The notes under the pieces: generated by a model
What the model was told of the DNA's origin: nothing
Seen by the model: only the letters and a program-made list of their open reading frames with translations
Database searches by the model: none
In this document: one piece after another, positions 56,424-64,000 of the stretch
How the letters are laid out: each line of letters starts with the position of its first letter
Numbering within the stretch: position 1 is the first letter of the stretch
Assembly: GCF_003387535.1 (NCBI RefSeq)
Contig: NZ_QUNR01000001.1
Coordinates: 434,001-498,000 of the forward strand
Length of the DNA stretch: 64,000 bases
Direction of reading: 5' to 3'
Origin: Paraperlucidibaca baekdonensis
GTDB lineage: Bacteria; Pseudomonadota; Gammaproteobacteria; Pseudomonadales; Moraxellaceae
Made by a program: the position numbers and the translations under genes

Positions 56424-57419
56424 CTAGCGGGTGGTGCCGCGAAGTGCGGCAGCGGGTTTTTGAAATTCGTGGATTTGTACGCGGAAACCATTGCGCAAAG
56501 CCAAGTAGTCGGCACTCACCGGCAATACGCCAGCGCGGCGTGTCCAGTGCAATAAATCTTCGGCGGGAAAGCCCAGCCAGGCATCGCCACAGGCATCACG
56601 GACCCAGTCTTGGTCGTGCTCGCAGAGCTCAGTGATGATGAGGCGGCCATCGTTGGCAAGATGCTCGCAGGCGCTGGCAATCAGCGCCTCGGGTTGCGGC
56701 ACGTGATGCAGCACCATATTCATCACCACGGTATTGGCCATGGCCGCCACTGGCTGTTGCAAGAGGTCGGCATGACGCAGCTCGACATTGCCTAAATGCT
56801 GGTCGCGCACCATGGATTGGGCTTTATCGAGCATCTCGCGAGAGGCATCAATGGCTAGTACGCGCTGAAAATGCGGGCTGACCATGGGCAATAAATCGCC
56901 TTCACCCGGACCAATTTCGAGCAATAGCTCGCCCGGTACGCGAATGGCGCGCTCAGCCGCCAAAGGGCCGTATTCGCTAAAGTCGGCAATCTGCTCTTGT
57001 TGGCTACGAAAGCGTGTGGCGTTTTCGGTGAAAAATCGCTGCGAGGCTTGCGCGCGTTGTTCGCGCACAACTTTAAGACGTTGCATCACGTCATGCGGCA
57101 AATGGCCTTCGTCGAGCTCAGCCATCAGGCGACGCTTTAGGCTACCCGCCTCGGCACCGCTAGGGTCGCGGCGATAAAACACCGTGGTGCGTTCGCGCCG
57201 CGTGGTCACTAGGCCCGCATGCAGCAGAATTTTGAGGTGATGACTCAGCGAGGGTTGCTTGCTGTCGAGCAAAAAACACAACTCAAGTACGCCAAAGGCG
57301 TCGCGTTCGAGTAGCCGAAGTATCACTAAACGCAGTGGATCGCCGGCCGCACGCAACCAGCCCGCCAGTTGGGCAAGCGCAGAGTCGGTGTCTAGCAGAG
57401 GCGAAGAAGAATTAGGCAT
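56424..57419 (-). CDS. ArsR-family regulator fused to a SAM-dependent methyltransferase
   Basis: 331 residues: ArsR winged helix-turn-helix (about 10-95; SKQPSLSHHLKILLHAGLV) followed by a class I methyltransferase (LLEIGPGEGDLLPM near 165; VMNMVLHHVP near 235). Such fusions next to metK are thought to sense SAM or SAH through the C-terminal domain and repress methyl-cycle genes. It has a palindrome 30 bases ahead that resembles one at ahcY. Whether the domain methylates anything is unknown. Confidence 0.88.
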   Translation of the reverse strand: MPNSSSPLLDTDSALAQLAGWLRAAGDPLRLVILRLLERDAFGVLELCFLLDSKQPSLSHHLKILLHAGLVTTRRERTTVFYRRDPSGAEAGSLKRRLMAELDEGHLPHDVMQRLKVVREQRAQASQRFFTENATRFRSQQEQIADFSEYGPLAAERAIRVPGELLLEIGPGEGDLLPMVSPHFQRVLAIDASREMLDKAQSMVRDQHLGNVELRHADLLQQPVAAMANTVVMNMVLHHVPQPEALIASACEHLANDGRLIITELCEHDQDWVRDACGDAWLGFPAEDLLHWTRRAGVLPVSADYLALRNGFRVQIHEFQKPAAALRGTTR

Positions 57420-57449
57420 AGCATGGCAGTGTAACTGTCAATGCTAGCT

Positions 57450-57469
57450 ATATCAATTTTTTTTGATTA
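57450..57469. promoter_or_regulatory. Candidate ArsR operator upstream of the ArsR-methyltransferase gene
   Basis: ATATCAA, six T, TTGAT: a 20-base imperfect palindrome with the same half-sites and spacing as the element over the ahcY -35 (48795-48814). It is 31 bases from the ArsR start codon, fitting autorepression of arsR-metK. Confidence 0.5.
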
Positions 57470-57499
57470 ATCAATGTGGCGACTGTAGGCGTGTTGTGT

Positions 57500-57531
57500 A
57501 ACGGCGCCATGACCGTGGCAATGGCGCCGTT
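57500..57531. repeat. 11-bp inverted repeat downstream of ectD
   Basis: AACGGCGCCAT (57500-57510) and ATGGCGCCGTT (57521-57531) with a 10-base loop, 10 bases after the ectD stop. A stable hairpin without a following T-run; it may end the ectoine message or protect its 3' end. Confidence 0.5.
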
Positions 57532-57541
57532 CATCACCGAT

Positions 57542-58459
57542 TTAGTCGAGAGGCGCTAAGACATCGACGTTGTCGCGGTGCGCCAAATGCTCTGGCCGCG
57601 GAGCCAAGCCATTGGCGGGCTCACCCAACATATTGTCAACGCTGTTGTAGACCAAAAAGGCGTTTGCACGCGAATGCTCAGAGGGCTCATCGGCGCTGCG
57701 GTGTTGGATATTGCTATCGAAAAACACCACGCTGCCTGCCAGCCCGGTGGCACTGGTGACATCACCGGCTTGATGGGTAAGCAGCGAGAGAATCTCAGGC
57801 GATGGCTGGCCCATGGTGTGCGATTCGTGCGCGGCTTCATCTTCAGTGACCGGGCAGCTGGCTGGATCAACGCAACCCACATAGGTTTTGTGTGAGCCAG
57901 GAATCAGCAGTTTGGGCGCATGCTCAGCGAGATTGTCGGTGAGTAGCACGGAGCATGACAACGCACGCATAGCGGGCATGCCATCTTCGGTGTGCCAGGT
58001 CTCAAAGTCTGAGTGCCAATAGAACTCTTCCTGCGTATCGGCGGCGCGATAGTTCAGACGGCTCTGGTGCAGATAGACCTCGCTACCCAATACATAGCGC
58101 GCAAAGGCGAGCAGTTTGGGGTGGCGTGCTAGCCGTGCAAAGAGCGGGCTCGCGGATGGCAGGTCAAGAAACGACAGCATGTCATCGCTGCCGGGCTCGC
58201 GAAGCACTAGGGCCGAATCGCTGCTGGTGAGCTCATCGCGCAAGGTGGCCATGGCGGCATTGAGCTCAGCGATTTCATCTGCCGAAAGCACATCGGGGAC
58301 CACCAAAAAGCCCTGCTCAATGTAGCGGGCTTCTGCTTCAGCACTGAGCCATTCAGGGCGCAGCGCGGGTTCAGACCACACCACCGGCTCACGGCGACGG
58401 GCGAGCAAATGCTCGTTCAGTTCGCGTGAGGGGTAGGGGTCGCCACATAAAGACAGCAT
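57542..58459 (-). CDS. ectD: Ectoine 5-hydroxylase
   Basis: 305-residue Fe(II)/2-oxoglutarate dioxygenase converting ectoine to 5-hydroxyectoine. The EctD signature FYWHSDFETWHTEDGMP carries the His and Asp metal ligands, and NPW-type region follows later (SDNTLLV-like end not needed for the call). Start at 58459 (MLSLCGDPYPSRE) has GGAG at 7 bases; a longer frame to 58531 would run over ectC. Last gene of the ectoine operon. Confidence 0.95.
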   Translation of the reverse strand: MLSLCGDPYPSRELNEHLLARRREPVVWSEPALRPEWLSAEAEARYIEQGFLVVPDVLSADEIAELNAAMATLRDELTSSDSALVLREPGSDDMLSFLDLPSASPLFARLARHPKLLAFARYVLGSEVYLHQSRLNYRAADTQEEFYWHSDFETWHTEDGMPAMRALSCSVLLTDNLAEHAPKLLIPGSHKTYVGCVDPASCPVTEDEAAHESHTMGQPSPEILSLLTHQAGDVTSATGLAGSVVFFDSNIQHRSADEPSEHSRANAFLVYNSVDNMLGEPANGLAPRPEHLAHRDNVDVLAPLD

Positions 58460-58463
58460 AAAT

Positions 58464-58871
58464 TTACTCCGGATCGGCTGGGTAGGCGCCATCGGGGCCG
58501 TGCGTTTCATCGCCGCGAAGGGGCGGATCAAAGACGCAAATCAAACGCAGGCGCGTGGTAGCACGCAGCAAATGGCGATCGTGTTTATCGAGTGCATACA
58601 TGGTGCCGGGCTGAATGCTAATCGGCTCGCCAGGTGTCGGCGCATCTTCGCTGCCATGCAGCGGCTGAATCTCGCCTTCTCCTTCAATGCAGTACACCGC
58701 TTCTAAGTGATGCTTGTACCAAATATGCGTTTCCGTGCCGGGATGAATCCAGGTTTCATGCAGCGAAAAGCCCATGCCATCTTGACGCGTGAGCAAGCGA
58801 AAACTTGACCAGTTGTCGGCATGAATGGCTTGGCTGCTGGCGGCGATTTCATCAAAGTGACGAATAATCAT
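58464..58871 (-). CDS. ectC: L-ectoine synthase
   Basis: 135-residue cupin-fold enzyme cyclising N-gamma-acetyl-diaminobutyrate to ectoine. Cupin ligands lie in HLEAVYCIEGEGEI and DKHDRHLLRA. Starts inside the ectB end (4-base overlap), precedes ectD by 4 bases. Confidence 0.96.
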   Translation of the reverse strand: MIIRHFDEIAASSQAIHADNWSSFRLLTRQDGMGFSLHETWIHPGTETHIWYKHHLEAVYCIEGEGEIQPLHGSEDAPTPGEPISIQPGTMYALDKHDRHLLRATTRLRLICVFDPPLRGDETHGPDGAYPADPE

Positions 58872-60157
58872 GCGCTAATCTCCTCTACCACAGCTGGTGC
58901 CAGTGTGCGGCGGGCGTGGGTTAGGGCTTCATCAAAAATCTGCAGGCCTTTCTCTAGGTCGGCCTCGCTCATAATCAATGGCGGCAGCATTTTCACCACC
59001 TCACCGTGTGGGCCACAGGTCTCAATAATCAAGCCTTGCTCGAAGCAGCGCTCGCTGACGGCGTCGGCCATCTCGCTGTTTTCTAAAACAATGCCGGCGA
59101 CCATGCCACGGCCGCGTAAGGCGGTAATGTGCGGATGGCGTTTGCGCATATGCTCCAAACGCTGATGCAGCAGGCGACCTTTGACACGCACGTCATCGGC
59201 AAAGCTATTGTCGGCCCAGAAGGTGTTAAGCGCCGCGGTGGCGGTCACAAAGGCGGCGTTATTGCCACGGAATGTGCCGTTGTGCGCGGACGGCGCCCAA
59301 ATGTCGTATTCGGGCTTGATGAGCACCAAGGCCATGGGCAGGCCATAACCGGAAATCGATTTCGACAGCGTCACGATGTCGGGATTAATACCGGCTTGCT
59401 CGAAGCTGAAAAATGAGCCGGTGCGGCCGCAGCCCATTTGAATGTCATCGACAATGAGCAGCATGTCATGGCGGCGGCAGAGTGAAGCCAAACCACGCAA
59501 CCAGTCGGCTGATGCGGTGTTGATGCCGCCTTCGCCTTGGATGCATTCGACCAGCACCGCTGCTGGAGCGTCCATGCCTGAGCCCGGATCGCTGAGCTGT
59601 TTTTCGATCAGATTCAGCGTGTTGACGTCGCGGCCGTAGTAGTTGGCGTAGGGCACAAACTGCGTATCGGTCAATGATGCGCCAGTGGCATCGCGAAACT
59701 TGCTGGAGCCGGTAGCGGCCACTGAGCCGGTGGTCACACCATGAAAGGCATTGGTGAAGCACAAAATGTTATTGCGCGATTTGACTTGGCGCGCCAGTTT
59801 CAGCGCGGCTTCCACGGCATTGGTGCCGGTGGGGCCGGTGAACTGCATTTTGTAGTCGAGACGGCGCGGTTTCAAAATCGTGCGCTCGAAGGTTTCCATA
59901 AACTCGCGCTTGGCCTGCGTGGCCATGTCGAGGCCATGCAAAATGCCATCGGCCTGTAAGTACTCAATGAGCGCGGCTTTCAGCGTGGGATGGTTATGGC
60001 CGTAGTTCAGGCTGCCGGCACCGGCGAAAAAGTCGAGGTATTCACGGCCGTCTTCGTTGGTGATGTGGCTGCCGACTGCGCGCGCAAACACCGTGGGGTA
60101 GCTACGAACATACGAACGGACTTCCGACTCTAATCGGTCAAAAATGGCTAATGGCAT
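58868..60157 (-). CDS. ectB: Diaminobutyrate--2-oxoglutarate aminotransferase
   Basis: 429-residue class III PLP aminotransferase making diaminobutyrate from aspartate semialdehyde with glutamate. FFAGAGSLNYGHNHP, LIVDDIQMGCGRTGSFF and PLP Lys in VTLSKSISGYGLP are EctB-specific. 14 bases after ectA. Confidence 0.97.
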   Translation of the reverse strand: MPLAIFDRLESEVRSYVRSYPTVFARAVGSHITNEDGREYLDFFAGAGSLNYGHNHPTLKAALIEYLQADGILHGLDMATQAKREFMETFERTILKPRRLDYKMQFTGPTGTNAVEAALKLARQVKSRNNILCFTNAFHGVTTGSVAATGSSKFRDATGASLTDTQFVPYANYYGRDVNTLNLIEKQLSDPGSGMDAPAAVLVECIQGEGGINTASADWLRGLASLCRRHDMLLIVDDIQMGCGRTGSFFSFEQAGINPDIVTLSKSISGYGLPMALVLIKPEYDIWAPSAHNGTFRGNNAAFVTATAALNTFWADNSFADDVRVKGRLLHQRLEHMRKRHPHITALRGRGMVAGIVLENSEMADAVSERCFEQGLIIETCGPHGEVVKMLPPLIMSEADLEKGLQIFDEALTHARRTLAPAVVEEISA

Positions 60158-60171
60158 GTGTGTATCTCCTA

Positions 60172-60723
60172 TTAATGCGAAAGGGGTTGGGCGCTGTTGG
60201 CGAGCGGGGCGGGAAACGGCCCAATGCGAAACAGCTGTTCGGGCTCATGGCCCGCGCCAAACAAGTCGGCATCGAATTGTGTCGAAATGCTCAGCGGGCA
60301 ATTCAGGCGTTCAGCGAGTTTGGTAAACAGGCGTGCCGAGGCTTTGTTGCTTGGGCTCACCGTGGTTTCCAAAAACCGCACATCGCGGCAAGCGGGGCGA
60401 GCCAGCAAGCCTGCGAGTAAGGTCAGGGCGAGACCAGTGCCGCGGTAGCGCGCGGCGCTCACCACTTGCCAAATAAACAATGTGTCGTGCTGCTTGGGCG
60501 GAATGTATCCGGAAATATAGCCGGCCAAAATGTCGCCTTCTTCGGCCAAAATGCAGGTGTCGGCGAAGTGCCAGCTGTGCAGCAAATACGAGTAGCAGGA
60601 GTTCAAATCCAGTGGCGGCGACTGCTCAATGAGCTCATAGACGCGCAGGCCATCGGCTTTTTCAGGCTGGCGTAGCGTCAAATTAGGCGCAGCAACCACG
60701 GGGGTTTTAAGGGCTGATGTCAT
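60172..60723 (-). CDS. ectA: Diaminobutyrate acetyltransferase
   Basis: 183-residue GNAT enzyme acetylating diaminobutyrate. LNSCYSYLLHSWHFADTC and the acetyl-CoA segment SAARYRGTGLALTLLAGLL are typical of EctA. Its ATG directly abuts the ectR stop codon, so it is expressed in one operon with the regulator. Confidence 0.96.
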   Translation of the reverse strand: MTSALKTPVVAAPNLTLRQPEKADGLRVYELIEQSPPLDLNSCYSYLLHSWHFADTCILAEEGDILAGYISGYIPPKQHDTLFIWQVVSAARYRGTGLALTLLAGLLARPACRDVRFLETTVSPSNKASARLFTKLAERLNCPLSISTQFDADLFGAGHEPEQLFRIGPFPAPLANSAQPLSH

Positions 60724-61255
60724 TTAGGCATCCTCTTTTTCTGTTTGAGTTTTTGCGCCGCTGTGATCGTAGATCGGGTCAACCGACAAGATCGCCGAGG
60801 CATCAATATTGCTGGCGCCAAATAAGCTCACTAAGCGCTCCAATGACAGCGCGATAGTGGCCTGCTCAAGCTCCGGCATAGTGCTGAGGCCATCAGCCAA
60901 GCGTGTTTGCAGTGGGAACGGTGAGCGTGCGGCTTGTGCACTGCCCTCGGGCGTAATGGCAATGTGCACTTGGCGGCGATCATCTTGTGACCGGGTGCGA
61001 GTGACCATGCGTTTTTGTTCAAGCCGATCAATCACGCCCACGGTGGTGCTGGGACTGAGATCCAGGCTTTGGCTTAATGTTTTCACCGGCATCGCGCCAT
61101 GCTTTTCCAGTGCTAATCAAAGCAATCAGCTGCGGCGTGGTAATGTCTTGCTTGCCTTGCAGCTGCTTGGAGTGCATATCAACGGCACGAATGATGCGGC
61201 GTATAGCTCGTAATATGCGCACTTCGTATTCCGGGAGGTCGTGTTCAGGGTTCAT
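60724..61255 (-). pseudogene. ectR: Frameshifted EctR-type MarR regulator of ectoine synthesis
   Basis: Two minus-strand frames give one MarR protein of about 176 residues: MNPEHDLPEYEVRILRAIRR...LIALISTGK, then (other frame) GAMPVKTLSQSLDLSPSTTVGVIDRLEQKRMV, the winged helix. One extra A in a run of four (61104-61107) breaks the frame; removing it restores ISTGKHGAMPVK. MarR-type EctR proteins repress ect genes in methylotrophs and halophiles. A real mutation would remove repression; a sequencing error in a homopolymer is equally possible. It is the first gene of the ect operon. Confidence 0.85.
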
Positions 61256-61285
61256 GTAAATTCGTTCTGAGTGATATCGTTTGAG

Positions 61286-61300
61286 TACAAATCATTTGTA
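61286..61300. promoter_or_regulatory. Perfect palindrome, candidate EctR operator
   Basis: TACAAAT-C-ATTTGTA, a 15-base perfect inverted repeat with one central base, 31 bases ahead of the ectR start in the gap to the divergent marC-like gene. The size and symmetry suit a MarR dimer; autorepression and control of ectABCD are inferred. Confidence 0.6.
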
Positions 61301-61343
61301 GTGTTACTATTTTCGCGCCAAAAGTCAACCGTTGGAGTCGCGT

Positions 61344-61952
61344 GTGTTCCCCTTAGACCAGTTCCTGTTTTTCTTAGCGCTGCTCAATCCCTTCCTGCTC
61401 AGCCTGTATTTAATCGACCTCATGGTGCAGATGCCGGGCCGCCAATTTGCACGTGTCCTCACGCGTGGCGTGATCATGGGCGGCATCGTGTTTTCGCTAT
61501 TTGCGTTCACCGGCGAGGGCATTTTTACCGACTTGTTGCATGTGCAATTTGCCTCCTTTCAAATTTTTGGCGGCATCTTGTTCCTCATGGTCGGCATCCG
61601 TTTCTTTTTCCAAGGCGTGAGTGCATTAAGCGGACTTCGTGGTGATCCTGAGCATGTCGCCGGCTCCATTGCGATGCCGTTTTTGATTGGCCCAGCCACC
61701 GTCTCTGCGTCTATTTTGATGGGCGTGTCATTGCCGAAATGGCATGCCGTGGGCGTGGTCTGGCTAACACTCGCGGTGATGATGGTCGGCTTAGTCGCGT
61801 TGAAATTTATTCATGACCGCGTGCGTGTGAAAAGTGCGCGACTGGTGGATCGTTACGTGGAAATCACCGGCCGGGTGTCGGCATTGGTTATTGGTACCTA
61901 TGCCGTGGAGATGTTGGCGCAGGGCATTAGTCGCTGGGTCGCACTGATGTAA
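61344..61952 (+). CDS. MarC-family integral membrane protein
   Basis: About 202 residues, six transmembrane helices (first PLDQFLFFLALLNPFLLSLYL; later FGGILFLMVGIRFF and TVSASILMGVSL). MarC-family (UPF0056) proteins have no agreed function. GTG at 61344 has GGAG at 6 bases; a TTG at 61332 is the alternative. Divergent from ectR. Confidence 0.85.
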   Translation: MFPLDQFLFFLALLNPFLLSLYLIDLMVQMPGRQFARVLTRGVIMGGIVFSLFAFTGEGIFTDLLHVQFASFQIFGGILFLMVGIRFFFQGVSALSGLRGDPEHVAGSIAMPFLIGPATVSASILMGVSLPKWHAVGVVWLTLAVMMVGLVALKFIHDRVRVKSARLVDRYVEITGRVSALVIGTYAVEMLAQGISRWVALM

Positions 61953-61978
61953 GTGCATGGATCTGGTCGGGAGAGTGG

Positions 61979-62000
61979 GATCATGGCAATTGCCGTGATC
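61979..62000. repeat. Near-perfect 22-base palindrome in the tkt leader
   Basis: Two 11-base arms (starting GATCATGGCAA, ending TTGCCGTGATC) with one mismatch, which would be a G-U pair in RNA. It lies 27 bases after the marC-like stop and 84 bases before tkt. Could be an operator or a leader hairpin. Confidence 0.5.
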
Positions 62001-62024
62001 GGCGGCATCGGCGACAATACGGCC

Positions 62025-62060
62025 CCGCGCGATCTCAATGAGCCGCGCGGTTTTATTTTT
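62025..62060 (+). terminator. Terminator-like hairpin just ahead of tkt
   Basis: Stem CCGCGCG (62025-62031) / CGCGCGG (62044-62050), 12-base loop, then TTTTATTTTT (62051-62060). It stops transcription from the marC-like gene, but lying only 23 bases ahead of the tkt start it may also act as an attenuator for tkt. Confidence 0.7.
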
Positions 62061-62083
62061 GCCCGCCGACTGGAGTGCCCCGC

Positions 62084-64000
62084 ATGCCCGCGCAGCCATT
62101 AAATCAACGCCATTACGCCAATGCCATTCGCGCACTTGCCATGGATGCCGTGCAGCAAGCTAAGTCCGGTCACCCCGGCGCGCCCATGGGCATGGCCGAT
62201 ATCGCGGAAGTGCTGTGGCGCCAGTTCATGCGCTACAACCCCAGCAACCCGAATTGGATCAACCGCGACCGCTTCGTGCTCTCCAACGGCCACGGCTCGA
62301 TGCTGCAATATGCGCTGCTGCATTTGACCGGATTTGATGTCTCGATTGATGACCTCAAGGCATTTCGCCAATTGCATAGCAAAACGCCGGGCCACCCCGA
62401 GTACGGCTATGCCGATGGCGTCGAAACCACCACCGGCCCGCTCGGCCAAGGTATCGCCAATGCCGTGGGCATGGCGCTCGCCGAAAAAACCTTAGCGGCG
62501 CAATTTAACCGCGACGCGCTGGCGGTCATTGACCATTTCACCTACGGCTTCTTGGGCGATGGCTGCCTGATGGAAGGCATCTCGCATGAGGTCTGCTCGC
62601 TGGCGGGCACGCTCGGTCTTGGCAAGCTCATCGCCTATTACGACGACAATGGCATCTCCATTGATGGCGAAGTCGAAGGCTGGTTCTCTGATGACACGCC
62701 CAAGCGTTTTGAAGCCTATGGCTGGCAAGTCATTGGCCCCATTGACGGCCACGATGCCGATGCCATCCGCGCCGCCACTCAAGAGGCGCAGGCCGATGCC
62801 GCACGCCCCACACTGATTATTTGCAAGACCGTGATTGGCGCCGGCTCGCCGAATAAACAAGGCAAAGAAGACTGCCATGGTGCGCCACTCGGTGTGGATG
62901 AAATCGCGCTGACCCGCGCTGCGCTGGGCTGGGAGCACGAGGCCTTTGTCATTCCCGAAGCGATTTACGAGGCCTGGGATGCGCGTCCAAAAGGTGACGT
63001 GTTGGAGAAAAACTGGGATGGCCTGTGGGCGCAATACGCGCAAGCGCACCCGAGCTTGGCGGCTGAATTGCTGCGCCGCTTGAGCGGTGAATTGCCCGCC
63101 GATTTCGCCGCCACGGCGGAGGCCTGGATCAATGGCTGCGCTGAAAAAGGCGACAGCATTGCTTCCCGTAAAGCCTCGCAAAACACGCTCAATGCTTTCG
63201 GCCCGGCATTGCCGGAGCTGCTCGGCGGTTCAGCCGATTTGGCCGGCTCCAACTTGACGCTCTGGAAAGGCTGCCACGGCGTGCAAGACCATGCCGATGG
63301 CAACTATGTCTATTACGGTGTGCGCGAATTTGGCATGAGCGCCATCATGAACGGCGTTGCGTTGCACGGTGGCTTTGTGCCCTACGGCGCTACCTTCTTG
63401 ATGTTTATGGAGTACGCCCGCAATGCGTTGCGCATGGCCGCACTGATGAAGCAGCGCGTGATTCATGTCTACACCCACGACTCCATTGGTCTCGGTGAAG
63501 ATGGCCCCACGCACCAGCCGGTCGAACAACTCGCCAGCCTGCGCCAAACCCCCAATTTAGCCTCATGGCGTCCGGCCGATACGGTTGAATCAGCGGTGGC
63601 TTGGCGCGAAGCCTTGCTGCGCAAAGACGGCCCAACGGCCTTGGTATTTTCGCGGCAAAACCTTGTGCATCAAGCGCGCAGTGCCGCGCAAATCACCGAC
63701 ATCGCGCGCGGCGGTTACGTCTTGAAAGATGCCGACCGCATCGATGCCATCATCATCAGTGCAGGTTCTGAAGTCAGTTTGGCCATGCAAGCCGCTGATG
63801 CGCTGAGCGCAGAAGGTCTTGGTGTGCGCGTCGTGTCCATGCCTTCGCCAGACACCTTCCTCAAGCAAGACGCGGCCTATCGCGAGGCCGTGTTGCCGCT
63901 GAGCGTGCGCAAGCGCGTAGCCGTGGAAGCCTCCATCAGCGATTACTGGCACCGTTTTGTTGGGCTCGATGGCGCCGTGGTCGGCATGACCACCTTTGGC
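62084..64000 (+). CDS. tkt: Transketolase (3' end beyond the window)
   Basis: The first 639 residues of a transketolase of about 665, truncated by the window edge. TPP and metal site: [18 protein letters not shown] (near 152-170) and [10 protein letters not shown]. Substrate residues in [13 protein letters not shown] and later [16 protein letters not shown], with [19 protein letters not shown]. It moves two-carbon units in the pentose phosphate pathway and Calvin-type cycles. ATG 62084 has TGGAG 8 bases ahead. In Pseudomonas it follows the ArsR-methyltransferase/metK pair; here the ectoine cluster separates them. Confidence 0.96.
   Translation, partial: MPAQPLNQRHYANAIRALAMDAVQQAKSGHPGAPMGMADIAEVLWRQFMRYNPSNPNWINRDRFVLSNGHGSMLQYALLHLTGFDVSIDDLKAFRQLHSKTPGHPEYGYADGVETTTGPLGQGIANAVGMALAEKTLAAQFNRDALAVIDHFTYGFLGDGCLMEGISHEVCSLAGTLGLGKLIAYYDDNGISIDGEVEGWFSDDTPKRFEAYGWQVIGPIDGHDADAIRAATQEAQADAARPTLIICKTVIGAGSPNKQGKEDCHGAPLGVDEIALTRAALGWEHEAFVIPEAIYEAWDARPKGDVLEKNWDGLWAQYAQAHPSLAAELLRRLSGELPADFAATAEAWINGCAEKGDSIASRKASQNTLNAFGPALPELLGGSADLAGSNLTLWKGCHGVQDHADGNYVYYGVREFGMSAIMNGVALHGGFVPYGATFLMFMEYARNALRMAALMKQRVIHVYTHDSIGLGEDGPTHQPVEQLASLRQTPNLASWRPADTVESAVAWREALLRKDGPTALVFSRQNLVHQARSAAQITDIARGGYVLKDADRIDAIIISAGSEVSLAMQAADALSAEGLGVRVVSMPSPDTFLKQDAAYREAVLPLSVRKRVAVEASISDYWHRFVGLDGAVVGMTTFG

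Noticed and set aside
57500-57531. 11-bp inverted repeat after ectD as an intrinsic terminator
   Set aside because: Strong stem but no T-tract on either strand, so listed only as a repeat.
56415-57541. SAM riboswitch ahead of metK or the ArsR gene
   Set aside because: The 9-base gap before metK and the 122-base gap before ArsR hold a palindrome and a hairpin but none of the known SAM aptamer cores.
61271-61645. 124-residue plus-strand frame overlapping the marC-like gene
   Set aside because: Out of frame with the MarC-family sequence and without any recognisable domain; the MarC frame has the conserved helices.
61966-61980. Resemblance of the tkt leader to the GGGAGAG start of a glycine riboswitch
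   Set aside because: The downstream conserved glycine-aptamer segments are not present.

Overview
This window is about 60% G+C, densely coded, and carries no tRNA, rRNA, CRISPR array or recognisable insertion sequence. No gene-free gap exceeds 300 bases. Gene content and order point to a gammaproteobacterium. Several neighbourhoods match what I know of Pseudomonas: YheT-like hydrolase/TetR/aldehyde dehydrogenase/ferredoxin/coaD, rpmB-rpmG, radC/coaBC-dut-argB, bioA-rsmE, ahcY-metF behind an S-adenosylhomocysteine riboswitch, and ArsR-methyltransferase/metK near a transketolase. The gaps in that order, the ectoine/hydroxyectoine cluster and many secreted lipoproteins suggest a marine or salt-exposed relative rather than Pseudomonas itself. 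Genus cannot be fixed from sequence alone.

Layout. 0-6.5 kb: truncated YheT-like hydrolase, TetR regulator facing a coniferyl-aldehyde-type dehydrogenase, ferredoxin and coaD, a large lipoprotein hydrolase, and mutM. 6.5-10.3 kb (minus strand): AAA ATPase, ECF sigma factor, zinc-finger anti-sigma, then a three-gene RiPP cassette of the HvfA/HvfB/HvfC (bufferin/oxazolin) type: a Cys-rich KCG-repeat precursor, a DUF692 (MNIO) enzyme and a DUF2063 partner. 10.4-13 kb: rpmB-rpmG, an esterase, an AraC regulator. 13.2-20.8 kb: a leucine/isoprenoid catabolic operon (isovaleryl-CoA dehydrogenase, AtuA, carboxylase beta, hydratase, biotin carboxylase alpha) divergent from the AraC gene with tandem operator-like repeats between them. 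20.9-24 kb: lipoprotein hydrolase, MpaB-like oxygenase, small membrane protein. 24-30 kb: SDR reductase, then eptA and a PAP2 phosphatase divergent from an OmpR/histidine-kinase pair, a likely lipid A remodelling module. 29.8-36.7 kb: a TetR-headed tripartite RND efflux operon. 36.7-44.5 kb: radC, coaBC, dut, argB, TauE-like permease, rsmE, bioA, dicarboxylate symporter. 44.6-48.8 kb: ahcY-metF-ggt preceded by an SAH riboswitch. 48.9-55.2 kb: outer-membrane barrel, phosphoesterase lipoprotein, DUF294 regulator with a DnaQ-like exonuclease, a frameshifted fatty acid hydroxylase, a small DUF4404-like protein. 55.2-57.4 kb: metK and an ArsR-methyltransferase. 57.5-61.3 kb: ectR (frameshifted)-ectABCD. 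61.3-64 kb: MarC-family protein and a truncated transketolase.

Themes. (1) The methyl cycle is spread over two loci (ArsR-metK and ahcY-metF-ggt) that share a similar 20-bp imperfect palindrome; ahcY adds an SAH riboswitch. (2) The ECF/anti-sigma pair sits directly upstream of the metal-RiPP cassette and a candidate ECF-type promoter precedes the precursor. This is the strongest candidate for an under-described system. (3) Two genes, ectR and the fatty acid hydroxylase, are each broken by a single-base shift, which may be real or an assembly error.
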